Positions 8,884 to 20,742 are shown, counted from the stretch's first letter. The stretch: DNA of 64,000 nucleotides from Megalonaias nervosa (GCA_016617855.1 JAECUM010004886.1:1-64000), one strand, 5' to 3'. A program made the numbers and translations. The notes: generated from the letters alone by a model not told the origin.

Positions 8884-9366
8884 TTATTGTTTTAAATCCT
8901 GTTCAGGAATTTTTTCATCCATAACATCGTCGTGGAATACTTCATTGTAGATCTTTATTATAATACTGAATTCTTCATCGGATATTATTCCATCATTAAG
9001 CGACGAAGAACTCATTAATGATAATTTAGAGTATGCGGTCGTTGCTGTGTGTAATTTCATCGTGTACTCGTTCAATTTTTCATTCGTGCACGTATTTATC
9101 TTTTTCGCGATTATATTAAATATTCCAGCGATCGTGGTTGACGATGAAACAATAATTGTTACAACGATCGGTGCTGTCATCGTCAACGTTGATAATACTA
9201 CGCCAGTTCCAGCAACAATCGCGGAAACCGAATAAACCATGATATCAACGACAACCGCACGTCTACGATATTTCTTTATTTTTGCTGTATAATTATCGAT
9301 GATGGTTTTTAATTTATTCTGCCATGTTATTACTTGATCGTATCTGTATCTGTTAACGTCTATCAT
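8884..9366 (-). CDS. Two-transmembrane virion protein
   Basis: The 160-residue protein has a helical, basic N-terminal third (residues 1-37, KKYRRR just before the membrane), two adjoining hydrophobic segments at about 38-62 and 63-87, and a polar C-terminal part with an acidic tail. Proteins with this layout are regular members of Polinton morphogenesis clusters, with unknown function; a virion membrane or entry role is plausible. The ATG follows AGTATA directly. The gene ends 10 bases before the penton gene start, so the two are probably one transcription unit or tightly packed. No break is seen. Confidence 0.65.
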   Translation of the reverse strand: MIDVNRYRYDQVITWQNKLKTIIDNYTAKIKKYRRRAVVVDIMVYSVSAIVAGTGVVLSTLTMTAPIVVTIIVSSSTTIAGIFNIIAKKINTCTNEKLNEYTMKLHTATTAYSKLSLMSSSSLNDGIISDEEFSIIIKIYNEVFHDDVMDEKIPEQDLKQ

Positions 9367-9400
9367 TATACTGTATTAAAGTCGTTGTTTAAGACGTTGT

Positions 9401-10377
9401 TTAAGACAAGGGAGGTGTTTCAGCTACAAATTCTATACACCACCAGTAAGACGCTGTGGTTAATTTTTTATCATCTGATACCAGCATAAACGTTTCTTCG
9501 GTATCTTTATTTAACACTACAGATACAGTCCCAGAAAAATTATCGGTTGAATAACGCCATGAAAATTTAGCAAATATTATACATTTTGCAGAACTGAACA
9601 CGGACAACCTGTACACACCGGTTACTTCTGCGGTATGTATAATAGTGTTATTTTGCGGTGTCCACGTTGATGATCCTGATGATACCGTGTACACGATATT
9701 GTTAGCTCGTCCGTGAGGAATTTTAATCAGATTAGTTTTTTGAACGATATTAGGAATTCCACTGAGAATATCGTTGAGTTTCGTGTTTATGTCGGTGAGT
9801 TTAATATCAACGGTTGGTGGACTTCCAAAAAAATCATTAGTGGTTCCGTTCACGTTTCTGCGAAAATTCATAAAGAGTTGTACATGATTAAAAAATTCGG
9901 TTCTAAATGCGGTCATTCCGTCATTGATCGTCGACAACGAAGTTGTTACTGGAATTTCCTTATCGTCTACATATTTCTTCGTTGCAGCGTCGAGATTATC
10001 CGTCGGTTCTCCTACATTAATAATTGTATTGTTATTCATGTTAATGACGCCGTTCATTATATCACCGGCTTTTAACACTCGTTCACTTATACTATCTCGG
10101 ATCGACGACGGTGTAACAACACTAGGAACAAGTTTGCTCTCGCTGTCATATACAGCAACAAAACCTTCTCGCGATAATCGATTACGAATAATAATATCGT
10201 TGATTGAAATATTACTTGTCTTCAATTTTCCTTCACGGTTTTGAAATACAACAAGTTCGTTTGGATCAACGTTGGCAAGATTGAGCATGTCAGATAATTC
10301 ATCATTGATCTGCCTTGTTACTCGCTTGGTGCTTGTTGAGGTCTGGTTTTAGCTGATCTTCCGTAAATATCTACCAT
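9401..10377 (-). pseudogene. Fibre-like (phage tail-fibre-type) protein, start region frameshifted
   Basis: The open part from ATG 10288 (295 codons) contains GDIMNG (75-80) and DAATKKYVDDK (100-110), the signature found at the shaft of many phage tail fibres, then a coiled-coil-prone stretch and a beta-rich C-terminal head, as expected for a trimeric receptor-binding fibre. A better start lies upstream: an ATG at 10377, right after ATCATATA, opens 19 codons that end at TAA (10320-10318). From there the main frame is open without an ATG of its own until 10288. A single-base loss near 10318 would explain this. The position between protease and TM protein fits a virion protein. Host attachment is inferred. 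Confidence 0.7.
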
Positions 10378-10384
10378 TATATGA

Positions 10385-10861
10385 TTAGCGATTATTTAAT
10401 GTATATTCATGTACAGCCTTATGAGGCGGTTTCGTTGATCTTGATACAGCATCAAGTACTGCTAGTGCTTCACGGCCACATATTGGTGGATCCGTTAATG
10501 TTTGTGTTGGTAGCGTTGAATACCAGATTGGAATACTTTGAAGTGCAGTACTTTGCACCGGAATGCTTTGCACTCTGTCGACGTATTTTAAAAATTCTTT
10601 TGGTGGCGCCAACCCATACGAATCAAAATAAACAATACCACGTGGATCAATCGCGTACGCAACCCAGTGAGTGCCACGACCAGAGCTTTTATCGAGATTA
10701 ATAATGCCTGTTTCTGACAGATTTGGATTTTTCGGTAATTGATCACGCATAAAAACACCTCTAAAATTCTTTATATTTAGTTGCTTAGCAGCATCGAGTA
10801 AATCAAAATTCGATAGTGGAACTATCGTTGAGTCCCTGGAATTCTTAATCCCTTTCCCCAA
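10385..10861 (-). CDS. Adenain-like capsid maturation cysteine protease
   Basis: The 158-codon frame shows the adenovirus/Polinton protease pattern: an NFRGVFMRD segment (32-40), catalytic His in GTHWVAY (H65), the acidic residue in YFDSYG (D80) and nucleophile Cys in PPICGREALAVL (C128), with Q120 a candidate oxyanion residue. It would cleave capsid precursors, probably including the pVI/pX-like protein just upstream. The frame has no ATG before MRD; the first codon at 10861 is TTG, inside the preceding gene, which it overlaps by 40 bases. Initiation by TTG, by translational coupling, or a lost upstream ATG are all possible. The length is at the short end for the family, and the C-terminal third is less conserved than I would expect. 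Confidence 0.8.
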   Translation of the reverse strand: MGKGIKNSRDSTIVPLSNFDLLDAAKQLNIKNFRGVFMRDQLPKNPNLSETGIINLDKSSGRGTHWVAYAIDPRGIVYFDSYGLAPPKEFLKYVDRVQSIPVQSTALQSIPIWYSTLPTQTLTDPPICGREALAVLDAVSRSTKPPHKAVHEYTLNNR

Positions 10862-11184
10862 ACGTTGTTTGGTCGAGACCCTGGAAGTCTCAGACAGTGA
10901 CCTCGTCGTCGTCTTTTTTTTAATCCTTTTCCTGTTGCTTTCTTCAGAGCCATTCCAGCAACTGTCCCAACTGCACCTAACGCAGCAGCTTTTGCAACAG
11001 CTGGAGCGGCTGCGACTATTAATGCTGGGATAGCTGCGAGAAGCGGAAATATTCCTCCGGTTTTAATAGTATCCTTGATTGCACCCACGGAAAGATTTAA
11101 TCGTATTCCCTTATTGGCGTGTTTAGCTTCGTTAAATCTCTTGAACTGACGCTCGGTCAACGATAATTTATTTGCACCGGACAT
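10822..11184 (-). CDS. pVI/pX-like membrane-active virion precursor
   Basis: The 120-residue protein has a basic amphipathic N terminus, a Gly-Gly at 43-44 typical of adenain-type cleavage sites, an Ala-rich hydrophobic segment (45-80), and a strongly basic tail (KKRRRR at 89-94) ending in a GKGLRIPG stretch. This layout is that of the adenovirus pVI/pX-like proteins found next to the protease in Polintons. Membrane disruption or DNA condensation during entry is the expected role. The ATG at 11184 lacks the TATA-type start motif seen at other genes. The 3' end overlaps the protease frame. Confidence 0.7.
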   Translation of the reverse strand: MSGANKLSLTERQFKRFNEAKHANKGIRLNLSVGAIKDTIKTGGIFPLLAAIPALIVAAAPAVAKAAALGAVGTVAGMALKKATGKGLKKRRRRGHCLRLPGSRPNNVWGKGLRIPGTQR

Positions 11185-11249
11185 TTGTTCTTGTTTTAAT
11201 GATATTTTTGTTCCGCATCGTGATGCTAACGGTGATTATAATCGTTTAA

Positions 11250-11266
11250 TCTGACCCGGGGTCAGA
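11250..11266. terminator. Palindrome between capsid and pVI/pX-like genes
   Basis: TCTGACCC and GGGTCAGA form a near-perfect 17-base palindrome in the 140-base gap after the major capsid gene. It could end the capsid transcript; nothing else supports this. Confidence 0.35.
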
Positions 11267-11324
11267 CTGACACTGACATGATGATATGACATTTATGATA
11301 TATATTTGATTTCTAAATACTGAT

Positions 11325-12719
11325 TTAAATCAGCGCTTGCATATTCTCTACGGGAGCATCAACGACTCTCATGCGGCCACCAACACCTTCAAGTAACATT
11401 GTTTTATCACTGAGTATAACGGCGATTGCTCTGTAATTAGGAACATCTCCAACATTTCTGTTAACGCGAGCTCGAAAATGTATGTCAACGACAGACTGTC
11501 TAAACAAATCCAAATGCTCCAATGAAAAATAATAAATCGGATATAGTGTTGTAAAATCTAGCTGTGATATTTGTAAACCAGTATCAACATTTTGATCACG
11601 CCCCATAAACGACATCAGTCGATGATACGTACGCGCCACATGATTTTGAGCAAAATTCAACAAAGTATCCTCCGATGGTTCTTGATGTCCGTTTATTCGC
11701 AATGAAACTTCGGAAACACCGAGTTTGTCAAATATCATTATACTACGCGTTTGTTGATTTACTCGTGCAGTATTTTGAAGTGCAACGAATATATGTCGCG
11801 GCTCAAAAACACCCTGTTGTGATGCTATTTGCCACGTAAATAAACCATTAATTGTGCTTTGAATAGCATCTGTGGTTGTTGTTAACCATGATAGCGTCGA
11901 CTTGCCGCCGCTGCTCATGAAAGCGAGTAACCGATCTTCTTCAGATATCGCTGGAGTCATTAATGGCATCCATAATGAAAGTTTTGTTAGAATTACTTTA
12001 CCAGCATCACCGGCCGGTCGCCATATTGCATCATCGTCGGTTGCTTTTCGTACGAGAACAATTGTATGTTCGGCTCCGAAAATGAACTTTCGTACGTGTC
12101 TGCAGAATCCAAAAGTATGTGATAGTGGAATCGCGCAAGAAAAACTTCGGTTGTTCACCTGCAACATTGCTTGACGTGATCTAAATCCTAGGATAAAATC
12201 TGGATCGACATTAATAATCATACTTTGCACATCCGCGTCGGCATTTCTAGCAAAGTTCCTTGGTCGTCCTACTTCATACTGGTTGTATTCGGGATCATTA
12301 AAAGTATCCTTGGAAAACATCATTGATGGACCAGCTGATCTTGAATAATCATCGCTGTATCTTGCAAGGCCAAGTATCGTCGTGGCAACGTCAACATCTT
12401 TTTGAATCGATTCAATATTTCTTCCGTCGATCATATATGTGGCGCTGTCGAACAACGCCATGATACCATTATTAACAAAACCAATACTAACATTTTCTCC
12501 GTATTCAGTATTATCTGTTTTTAAAATTTCACCTTCTACTTCGATAAATGCTTCAGCGGGTAAGAAATATCTACTTGTATCTTGAACTTGTAATTCAATT
12601 CGTCCGCGTTGATTTGGCATTCGCGCATCGTAAGAATAATATTGATAATCACGCACAGACTCATCCTTGAGAACTGGCGCATCCATGTCAAATGAGGGAT
12701 CAGATACACGTTTGAACAT
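11325..12719 (-). CDS. Major capsid protein (double jelly-roll, Polinton/adintovirus type)
   Basis: The gene is intact, 464 codons from ATG 12719 to 11325. The protein is beta-rich throughout, with features I associate with this capsid family: an N-terminal NNGIMALFDSATYMIDG-like strand pair, the SHTFGFCRHVRKFIFGAEHTI block near the middle, and a C-terminal YPIYYF ... VVDIHFRARV region ahead of a final strand. These recur in ~450-residue capsid proteins of animal Polinton/adintovirus-like elements. It would form the hexon-like capsomers. It follows the basic protein gene by 13 bases. Identification is by recollection of the family, supported by the cluster context; a structural prediction would settle the double jelly-roll. 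Confidence 0.75.
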   Translation of the reverse strand: MFKRVSDPSFDMDAPVLKDESVRDYQYYSYDARMPNQRGRIELQVQDTSRYFLPAEAFIEVEGEILKTDNTEYGENVSIGFVNNGIMALFDSATYMIDGRNIESIQKDVDVATTILGLARYSDDYSRSAGPSMMFSKDTFNDPEYNQYEVGRPRNFARNADADVQSMIINVDPDFILGFRSRQAMLQVNNRSFSCAIPLSHTFGFCRHVRKFIFGAEHTIVLVRKATDDDAIWRPAGDAGKVILTKLSLWMPLMTPAISEEDRLLAFMSSGGKSTLSWLTTTTDAIQSTINGLFTWQIASQQGVFEPRHIFVALQNTARVNQQTRSIMIFDKLGVSEVSLRINGHQEPSEDTLLNFAQNHVARTYHRLMSFMGRDQNVDTGLQISQLDFTTLYPIYYFSLEHLDLFRQSVVDIHFRARVNRNVGDVPNYRAIAVILSDKTMLLEGVGGRMRVVDAPVENMQALI

Positions 12720-12732
12720 GTTATGTTATTGG

Positions 12733-13179
12733 TCATCGTCTAATACGAAGACCACTTCCTGCCATCAGACTTACTGCTACATTTTTTTCCTTTTCATCAG
12801 CTAACTCTGCTAGTTTTTGATTTGCGGCTTGATTTATTATTTTACTAACACTTGCAGGCATCACCTCAGTGCTGGCCAATTTCACTGGCTGAGGTCGGAC
12901 CGCTTGCGGTCTGCGTATTAATCGTGCTAGTCTATCCTTGATTGCAGAAAATGCTTTACTAGTAACGTCACCAACAGTACTAATACCTTTTTCACGAATA
13001 ACGTCAATAGCTTTCATGCCTAATTGCTTTACAATCGGTGTTGTTTTTGGGGCGATTCTTGAAAATAAACCCTTAACAACATCACCGAATCCATCTCCGT
13101 AGAATTTCTTGTATACAGGTAATCTTGAATTTACCACCCTGACCATGGTTGGTCCACGTTGAGCAGCGTGTATGATCAT
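12733..13179 (-). CDS. Basic virion/core protein
   Basis: The 148-residue protein is Lys/Arg-rich, with a GDGFGDVVKGLF segment near residue 28, a helical middle and the C terminus AGSGLRIRR. Small basic proteins with a terminal 'GSGL' tail sit beside the capsid gene in many Polintons and may be core or capsid-cement proteins. The start is supported by ATTATTATAATAG directly before the ATG. It is intact, with 62 bases to the preceding gene and 13 to the capsid gene. Function is inferred from charge and position. Confidence 0.6.
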   Translation of the reverse strand: MIIHAAQRGPTMVRVVNSRLPVYKKFYGDGFGDVVKGLFSRIAPKTTPIVKQLGMKAIDVIREKGISTVGDVTSKAFSAIKDRLARLIRRPQAVRPQPVKLASTEVMPASVSKIINQAANQKLAELADEKEKNVAVSLMAGSGLRIRR

Positions 13180-13241
13180 CTATTATAATAATTATATCTA
13201 ACTGTTTAATCAGTCGCTGGTGACCTTTAGTTGAGCGACCT

Positions 13242-14498
13242 TTAGTCGCTATGATAATCATCGACAATTTCATTAATGAGAGACTGATACACGTTAATAT
13301 CCATGATGCCACCGGTAAATAATCGTTGACAAATAGATGAGATTTCGTTGATAATTTCATGAGAATTATTACCAGCTCGTTTCCCACCGATTAAAATTTC
13401 TAATCTATCCACGTCGGCAAGGATGTTGTTAGGACAAGTAACAAAACCACGCTGTAAAGTTTCACTTTCTCGAGGAAGTCCACTTCCAGTTTTGCCTTTA
13501 CCAAAAGGTGAAAAATAAGATGTAGCACGACCAAATAAACCTTGAGGTTGATCTGGTTCACTAGGTGGAGTTGGTTCACTAGGTTTTTTCTCCTTAGAAG
13601 ATTTTATTTGTTTCATTACAGTTTCTTTAAACTCATCATAATCGCCAAAGTCATTTACTTTTTCAATATTTCTAGAGACGAGATATACAGCAGTAATCCA
13701 ATCATCAAATTTAAATTCTTCAACGTACTCAGGTTTTAAATATTTATGTCGTAATTCATATTTTGATGCAACAGATATTGCATAGGATGGATTTTGGATA
13801 ACTTCAATGCTCTTGGGTTTAAAGTATTCACTTACTGATATTTCTGGTTCTTGTTGTTGTTCTTGTTGTTGTTGTTGCATTTCCTGAAAAGCCAACGTCA
13901 TATTTTTTATAGCTGTATCGTAAGTAGAATATCTTTTGTCGTCACTTCGAGCTTGATCAACATTAAAACGTAAACGAAAAATCCATTTATACCATTTCTC
14001 GCGACTTATATTCTCATCAGCATATTCGGGGTTTAGAAATTTTTTTCGTTCATTATAAGAGAAAAAAGCAGTTTCAGCTAATTTATCTATGTTATACTTT
14101 GCAATGCTGTCAATGAAAACATCATTAAATTTATTATATAATTTAATCCTAGCTCGTGCTTCTGATTCTTGTTGAGTATCACCTTCTGTTTGATCTGTCT
14201 CTCCAGTTGGCTGAGCCGCAGCTATTTCAGCGGGAAGTTCTCGTAGAATTCTTTTTGTCTTCTTAGTTCGCTCCGCTATTTTTTTAGTTTGTTTCGCTGT
14301 TTCTTTTAACACAGGAAGAATACCTTTAGTGGTTTCAGTGATAGGTTTAAATAATTGTTCTGCGGATTCTGTAAATTCTTCTTGGGTTTGTTGACGCTCT
14401 TGTAATTGTTGTTTGACAGAATCACGGACAGGTAGATATTTCTTAATTGCTTCTAGTCTCTCTCGAGCTAGTCTAGCTGAATGTGCTTCACCAATCAT
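13242..14498 (-). CDS. Large helical Polinton-type morphogenesis protein
   Basis: The 418-codon frame has a coiled-coil-prone, Glu/Lys/Gln-rich N-terminal half including a poly-Gln tract (about 210-225), a Pro-rich linker, a GSGLPRE motif and a C-terminal helical module (about 365-415, LIGGKRAGNN...NEI). That end module recurs at the C terminus of proteins opening Polinton capsid clusters. The start is preceded directly by CATTATAATA. It is the most upstream gene of the minus-strand cluster and lies next to the terminal foldback region. No break is seen. The function is unknown; a scaffold or minor virion role is a guess. Confidence 0.7.
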   Translation of the reverse strand: MIGEAHSARLARERLEAIKKYLPVRDSVKQQLQERQQTQEEFTESAEQLFKPITETTKGILPVLKETAKQTKKIAERTKKTKRILRELPAEIAAAQPTGETDQTEGDTQQESEARARIKLYNKFNDVFIDSIAKYNIDKLAETAFFSYNERKKFLNPEYADENISREKWYKWIFRLRFNVDQARSDDKRYSTYDTAIKNMTLAFQEMQQQQQEQQQEPEISVSEYFKPKSIEVIQNPSYAISVASKYELRHKYLKPEYVEEFKFDDWITAVYLVSRNIEKVNDFGDYDEFKETVMKQIKSSKEKKPSEPTPPSEPDQPQGLFGRATSYFSPFGKGKTGSGLPRESETLQRGFVTCPNNILADVDRLEILIGGKRAGNNSHEIINEISSICQRLFTGGIMDINVYQSLINEIVDDYHSD

Positions 14499-14779
14499 TA
14501 TTATAATGCAATGGTTTAATTACAGCAGCAGAGGGGTGCGACCAACAGTGAATGACTAACACGTAAACGAATACACGTAAATATGAAATGCAAAAATCAT
14601 CATTGATGACTTCGTCATCGGTAACATAATAAACTAACCCAACAGGGTTACCTACGAGACAAAGTTAGAGGTGCTGGTTTAACGTTATTGACGTTGAGAT
14701 TTCAACGTCGTACGAAGCTTTATTTTTCATAAATAAGTTCTCAGGCAAATTGGTCTGTTCACCCTCTCTGCTGCTCATG
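14499..14779. repeat. Foldback region with three nested hairpins
   Basis: An outer inverted repeat pairs AGCAGCAGAGGGGTG (14525-14538) with CACCCTCTCTGCTGCT (14760-14775). Inside lie GATGAC-TTC-GTCATC (14605-14619), TAACCC-AACA-GGGTTA (14635-14650) and GACGTTGA-GATT-TCAACGTC (14690-14709). It is just outside the last viral gene and may be the subterminal control or replication region of the element. Confidence 0.55.
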
Positions 14780-16032
<1,253 letters not shown>

Positions 16033-18619
16033 GTGCGTTACCAGGAAACTAGGATAAATTGTATGCCTTTGGTCGGAGCTCGACATATGGACCTGCTTTT
16101 CTTTTTTACTCAAGTACTTTGCACTGTTTTAGCTTTTTATCACAACATCGGTACAAACAGCACAGAAATTGATAGATGTGTCACTGTCTTTGTATTTTGC
16201 TGTAAATCAGTCCTCCAGTTTGAAATATTTTAAAATAACAATTTTACAAGATGCTGAGCAATAGGTGAAGAAATATGAAAGAAATGGTCTTTTTAGAATT
16301 TGTAAAAATTCAGTACTTGTGCATAATCCGTCCACACATCTGTAAGGATGCATTAGGAGGATGAGTTCGAATAATCAACCACTTTATTAATGACTATTTA
16401 TTATTGAGGACAAATTCATTACGGTCATGTTATTGTTCAATAATAGATCTACATGTTGTTGTTGGGGGGGGGGGCATTTTTCCGAATTATCCGGATACAA
16501 TCACCGTGTTGTCTACTATTCTCGTTAGTGCGTTTTAATTGGCTTAAGGTGGGGATCGGGCTAAAATCTAAAATCCGGCGTTCCATATTATCACGCGCAT
16601 GGCGTTCAGACGTATTTCCTTAAAGGGAAATCCTGGTGACCTTCTTGAAAACGTGAATGACTTCGACATTCAGAAATATATTATTTATCTAAGCCAAACA
16701 TTCTTTGCTGTCCTTCTCGGTTCTCTTTTCTTCGTTTCTCCATCGATTTATCCATCCATTAATCCTATCACATTGTCTGTCTAAAAATCTATACATCTAC
16801 ATACGCATACGAGTCTATCTATCTATTATCTACCTACCTACCTACCTATCTACCTACCTACCTACCTATCTATCTATCTATCCGATTGTGTTTCTGTGTA
16901 AAATGAAAAAGTCATGTCAACGTTTTAAGAACCACCCTTAGTATGTAACACAAGTGATTTAATAAGATTTGTTCCGGTTGTTCATTCTCCAGACTTCTCC
17001 CAAAAGCTCATGACGTGTTTATTTTGTTTAAACATGTAGAGGACATTTAATTGTATACGTTAATAATGGATATACTTTATCGAGCTGGTGAAAAGCTTTG
17101 TGTTTTCGTGCACGAGATAAAATATTTCGTTATTCACTCAGAACAGGAAAATTGTCTTTTATTCTATGCTCAGAGCTCAGACGCGTTTGGTCTTTAAAAT
17201 GTTTAACATATTAAAGTAGCAGATTCCTTATGGAAAAAATGTCAGCTTCTCTGCCGTTTGTGTTCGGCTGTGTTTTCACCCGATCCGCCTATTGTTTCAG
17301 CATACAAGCATCAGATTGTTGAAATTGTTAAGGCCTTCGACCCTCAACAACGTACACCTTCACTTAATAAATAATGAAACTTGTTTCTCTTGGAAAATCA
17401 GCTAAATCACGGAGCAGCATAAACTCGAACCTTATATTTGAAACTTTGTGTTATTTCCACACCTCACTAATTGCATAAATTAATGGACATATGACTAAAC
17501 TCGGCAAAGATTAAATTTAAATAGTACACTCTTTTATTTTGTGTCGGCGAAGTACATCCCAAAATTTAAAGAAATTCAAATTTCAATCCTTTCATTATAT
17601 ACACTGCTTGAAATCACTGGATCAGTAACATCAAAGCTTATTATTTCACAATTAATGTTTATTTTTATTAGCGAAGTAAAACTTATGATTTTAACACGTT
17701 TAACTCATGGTATGTAATGGCACACTACTGCGAACAATACAAACGATAAAGGGAGACAAATCTCTTAGCTTTTCGAAGGTACAGTTAAGCTTTTACGAGT
17801 TGCTTCTCTGGGCATTTATCAGCTAACCATATACACTAATTTACCTACACCATGAAAATATGCGGTACAGGCAATGCTTGATATCTAAACTCAGAATATA
17901 TGTAAGCTACAATTAGATACCAAGGATACTACATAGAAGAAGGGGTTGGGGTGAAAATTTGCTACAGTGTAGACCAGACATAGCATAAGGTAATACACTA
18001 ATAACAATTAAAACATGAGTTCGACAAGATGAAATAAGCAAAAATAGTGACGTAGTTTCTGATAAAATAGCGACATAAAATAAGATATAAAATGGTTGTT
18101 AAACATATATAAAATATTTACCATTTATTTTGTAAGAATATCTAAATATGTATTTAAGTATTTCTTATTAAATAAAGCAAAATGAAGACTCCGTTAACAA
18201 AACAGGTGAGAAATAAATTACTTTGATATGTGTTCAACTAGAAAAAAAATTAAATGGACGAATATACAGAATTCAGATAGAATCATGATGAAAAGAGTCG
18301 GAGAGTGATTGAATAAATATGTCAACGAGTATATCTTTTTTTCCGAGCAACAATAAATATCTATATGAATTTTTGCAATTATATTAAGCCATACTTGAAA
18401 TATATCATCATTACAGGAAAATGTTGCAATTTCTTTTGGCAAAAGTTCAGGTAGACTTAGCGATCACTCTTGTGAAACGACCCTTTCAAGATGCGAAAAA
18501 GCTGAATGTACACATTATTTCTGTTAGCAAAGAACGAGGTTTTTAAATATATTGAACACAGGTGAAATAGATAAAAAGGCAAAATACAAGATAGATGTTT
18601 GAGAGGATTGAATATTTCA
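16033..18619. other. AT-rich host intergenic sequence
   Basis: Nothing gene-like was seen. It contains a TATC/TACC tetranucleotide tract at about 16811-16882. Confidence 0.6.
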
Positions 18620-18653
18620 TATTCCAAATATATATCAAACTCTCGGAGGAAAC

Positions 18654-18738
<85 letters not shown>

Positions 18739-18915
18739 TCTCAGATGATATTTATACATATACATTAACCTCACAAAGGAAGCTTTTACATCTCATCCTC
18801 TTGGAGGAAACTTATACATAAATATCAACCTCTCAGAGGAAGCCTGTAGATATCAAACTCTCATATGAAGCTCATACATGGATATCATCCTCCCAGAGGA
18901 AGCTTATGCATAGAT
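18620..18915. repeat. Minisatellite with embedded (TA)n
   Basis: Degenerate units of about 40 bp around ATATCAACCTCTCAGAGGAA flank and include a TA run at 18655-18734. The TA run sits in the place of the ATACATA part of the unit. Confidence 0.7.
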
Positions 18916-20509
18916 TTATCTGAATAGTTACGAGCCAAATCACTTTTTTAAATGTGAAAAAATAAAGACGTGATATGTTTCTTGTATGCTGCGGAGTGTT
19001 TTTTAAACACACCAGGCAATCATTTACAGCGGTGCAGATTGCATTATAATATTTTACAATGCTTTTTATCAGCTTTCTTAATTAGAGCACGTTGAACTAC
19101 TACTGAAACAATCAGACCTATGGTTTTCACAACTGAAGATGAAAGACGTTTTATTTCATCAAATATGTGATACATTTATCAGAAATAAAATAATTAAATA
19201 CAAGGTTCGAGACCACTAAAGAGGCAAATATAGAGGTCCAATATAAAAAAGAATGAAATTTTATTTGAAATACCCAAAATAAATACTATTCTGTATTCAT
19301 TACCTGTCTTGTTATGTCAGTCATTGTTCATCAAATATTGGTTTAAAAAATCTCGATAAAGATTTCGTTTAGCTGGGATTTCATAGTGATGGGCTCAATA
19401 AGGTAAGAAGCAATGAAACATATAAAAGGATATCATGTCTATAGACAGTTATAGATTCACGCGACAATCTTTGAAAGAGTTTTACTTTAAAAATGTTGAA
19501 TAGGTTACAAAAACACTAAAAGAGTTTATAGAAATGATACGTAAATATTTAAGAAAGACAATTATCCATATAAAGACATATTTATTTTTTAAAAATTAAA
19601 TGAAACAGCTATACCACCAAAAGGATCTTTCCTTCAATTTGCGCGATTTAAGCAAACCTGAAGACATTTATCAGTACGGAACAGTTAACATTCAAACATT
19701 TGAGATCGTCGCTATTAATACTTTAAAACTAATACACCTATGTTGTTAATTTTTTGGGGGAGGAATTTAGACATGTCTGTGTGAAAAATTTAAAACTAGA
19801 ACCTGCTCATAATTACGGGTTCCTTGATTAGCACATGGTGCAAGTTTGAGGACATCAAATATAGAACTTGAACTTTTAATAGACTACGTGACAGGTTCAA
19901 GATGACTTAGAGCTGAATTCTTGAAGAAATTAGCATGGTACCAGAGATACTCACCAAAGGAAATCCGGACTAATACCCACACAAAGTAGAAAGAACAAAA
20001 CGTGTGAATGAGCATAACAAGGTCACGTCCAAGGTCATTAAAATCTACCATATGACACAATCTTTACGATTGGGTCTCGAGCCAATATATGCCGATTGAA
20101 GGAATGCCCAACGAGCAAGGAGTGAAGAAATTAAAGAGGCAGAGAAATGTTTATTCAATTGCCCTGATGATTGTAATGCAGGTTACATGTTAGAAGTGGG
20201 TTCCGAGATTTCTTTACAATTTTATTACAATTTCAAGAACTATCAGGTAACTTCGTAGAACCTAATTCCAGACCAAAGTGATTTATTTCCCTTGGAATGG
20301 AAGTAAATAAATGATTACAAAGGTACAAAACCAACGGTCCCAATACCGTTATGTACGTTGAAACCAAAGAGAAATATGCCACTCACTGTATAAGTCCTAA
20401 GCTTTACAGTCAGGTTTAATACTGAAAAGATACAAAGATTTGCATTGTTTGAGCAACAACCATGGTTAAAATCACACAAAGAACTGTGGACAAATTTGAT
20501 ACAAAAAGC
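18916..20509. other. AT-rich host intergenic sequence
   Basis: I see no gene, RNA or clear repeat here. Confidence 0.5.
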
Positions 20510-20742
20510 TTGTTTGTTTGCTTGCTTGTGGGTTTAATGCCATTCTCGGCGCAATATAGGTTATTCATGATGGCCAGTATAATTGGCGCAAAATGAACCC
20601 CGGAAAGAAACACCGACTCACGGGAAGATCCTGGCAGCTTTCTCACATAACCACACGGACCGAGCCTGAGACTTGAACCCAGAGGTGGGATTGCAGTGAT
20701 CAGTAAAGGCTAGCCTTTAGACCACTCGGCCACCTGGGACCC
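20510..20742 (-). mobile_element. tRNA-derived SINE
   Basis: On the minus strand the 5' end reads GGTGGCCGAGTGGTCTAAAG, a tRNA Leu/Ser-like A box, with B box GGTTCAAGTC about 50 bases on. The body ends in the ATGAATAACC...GCATTAAACCC type of tail and a short CAAG-rich run. The body resembles SINEs widespread in molluscs, from recollection. Confidence 0.8.

Noticed and set aside
9401..10288. Bacteriophage contamination because of the tail-fibre motif
   Set aside because: The gene is embedded in a eukaryotic-type capsid cluster with adenain-like protease and continues into host DNA.
20510..20742. tRNA gene
   Set aside because: A and B boxes are present, but no acceptor stem pairs and the sequence continues into a SINE body.
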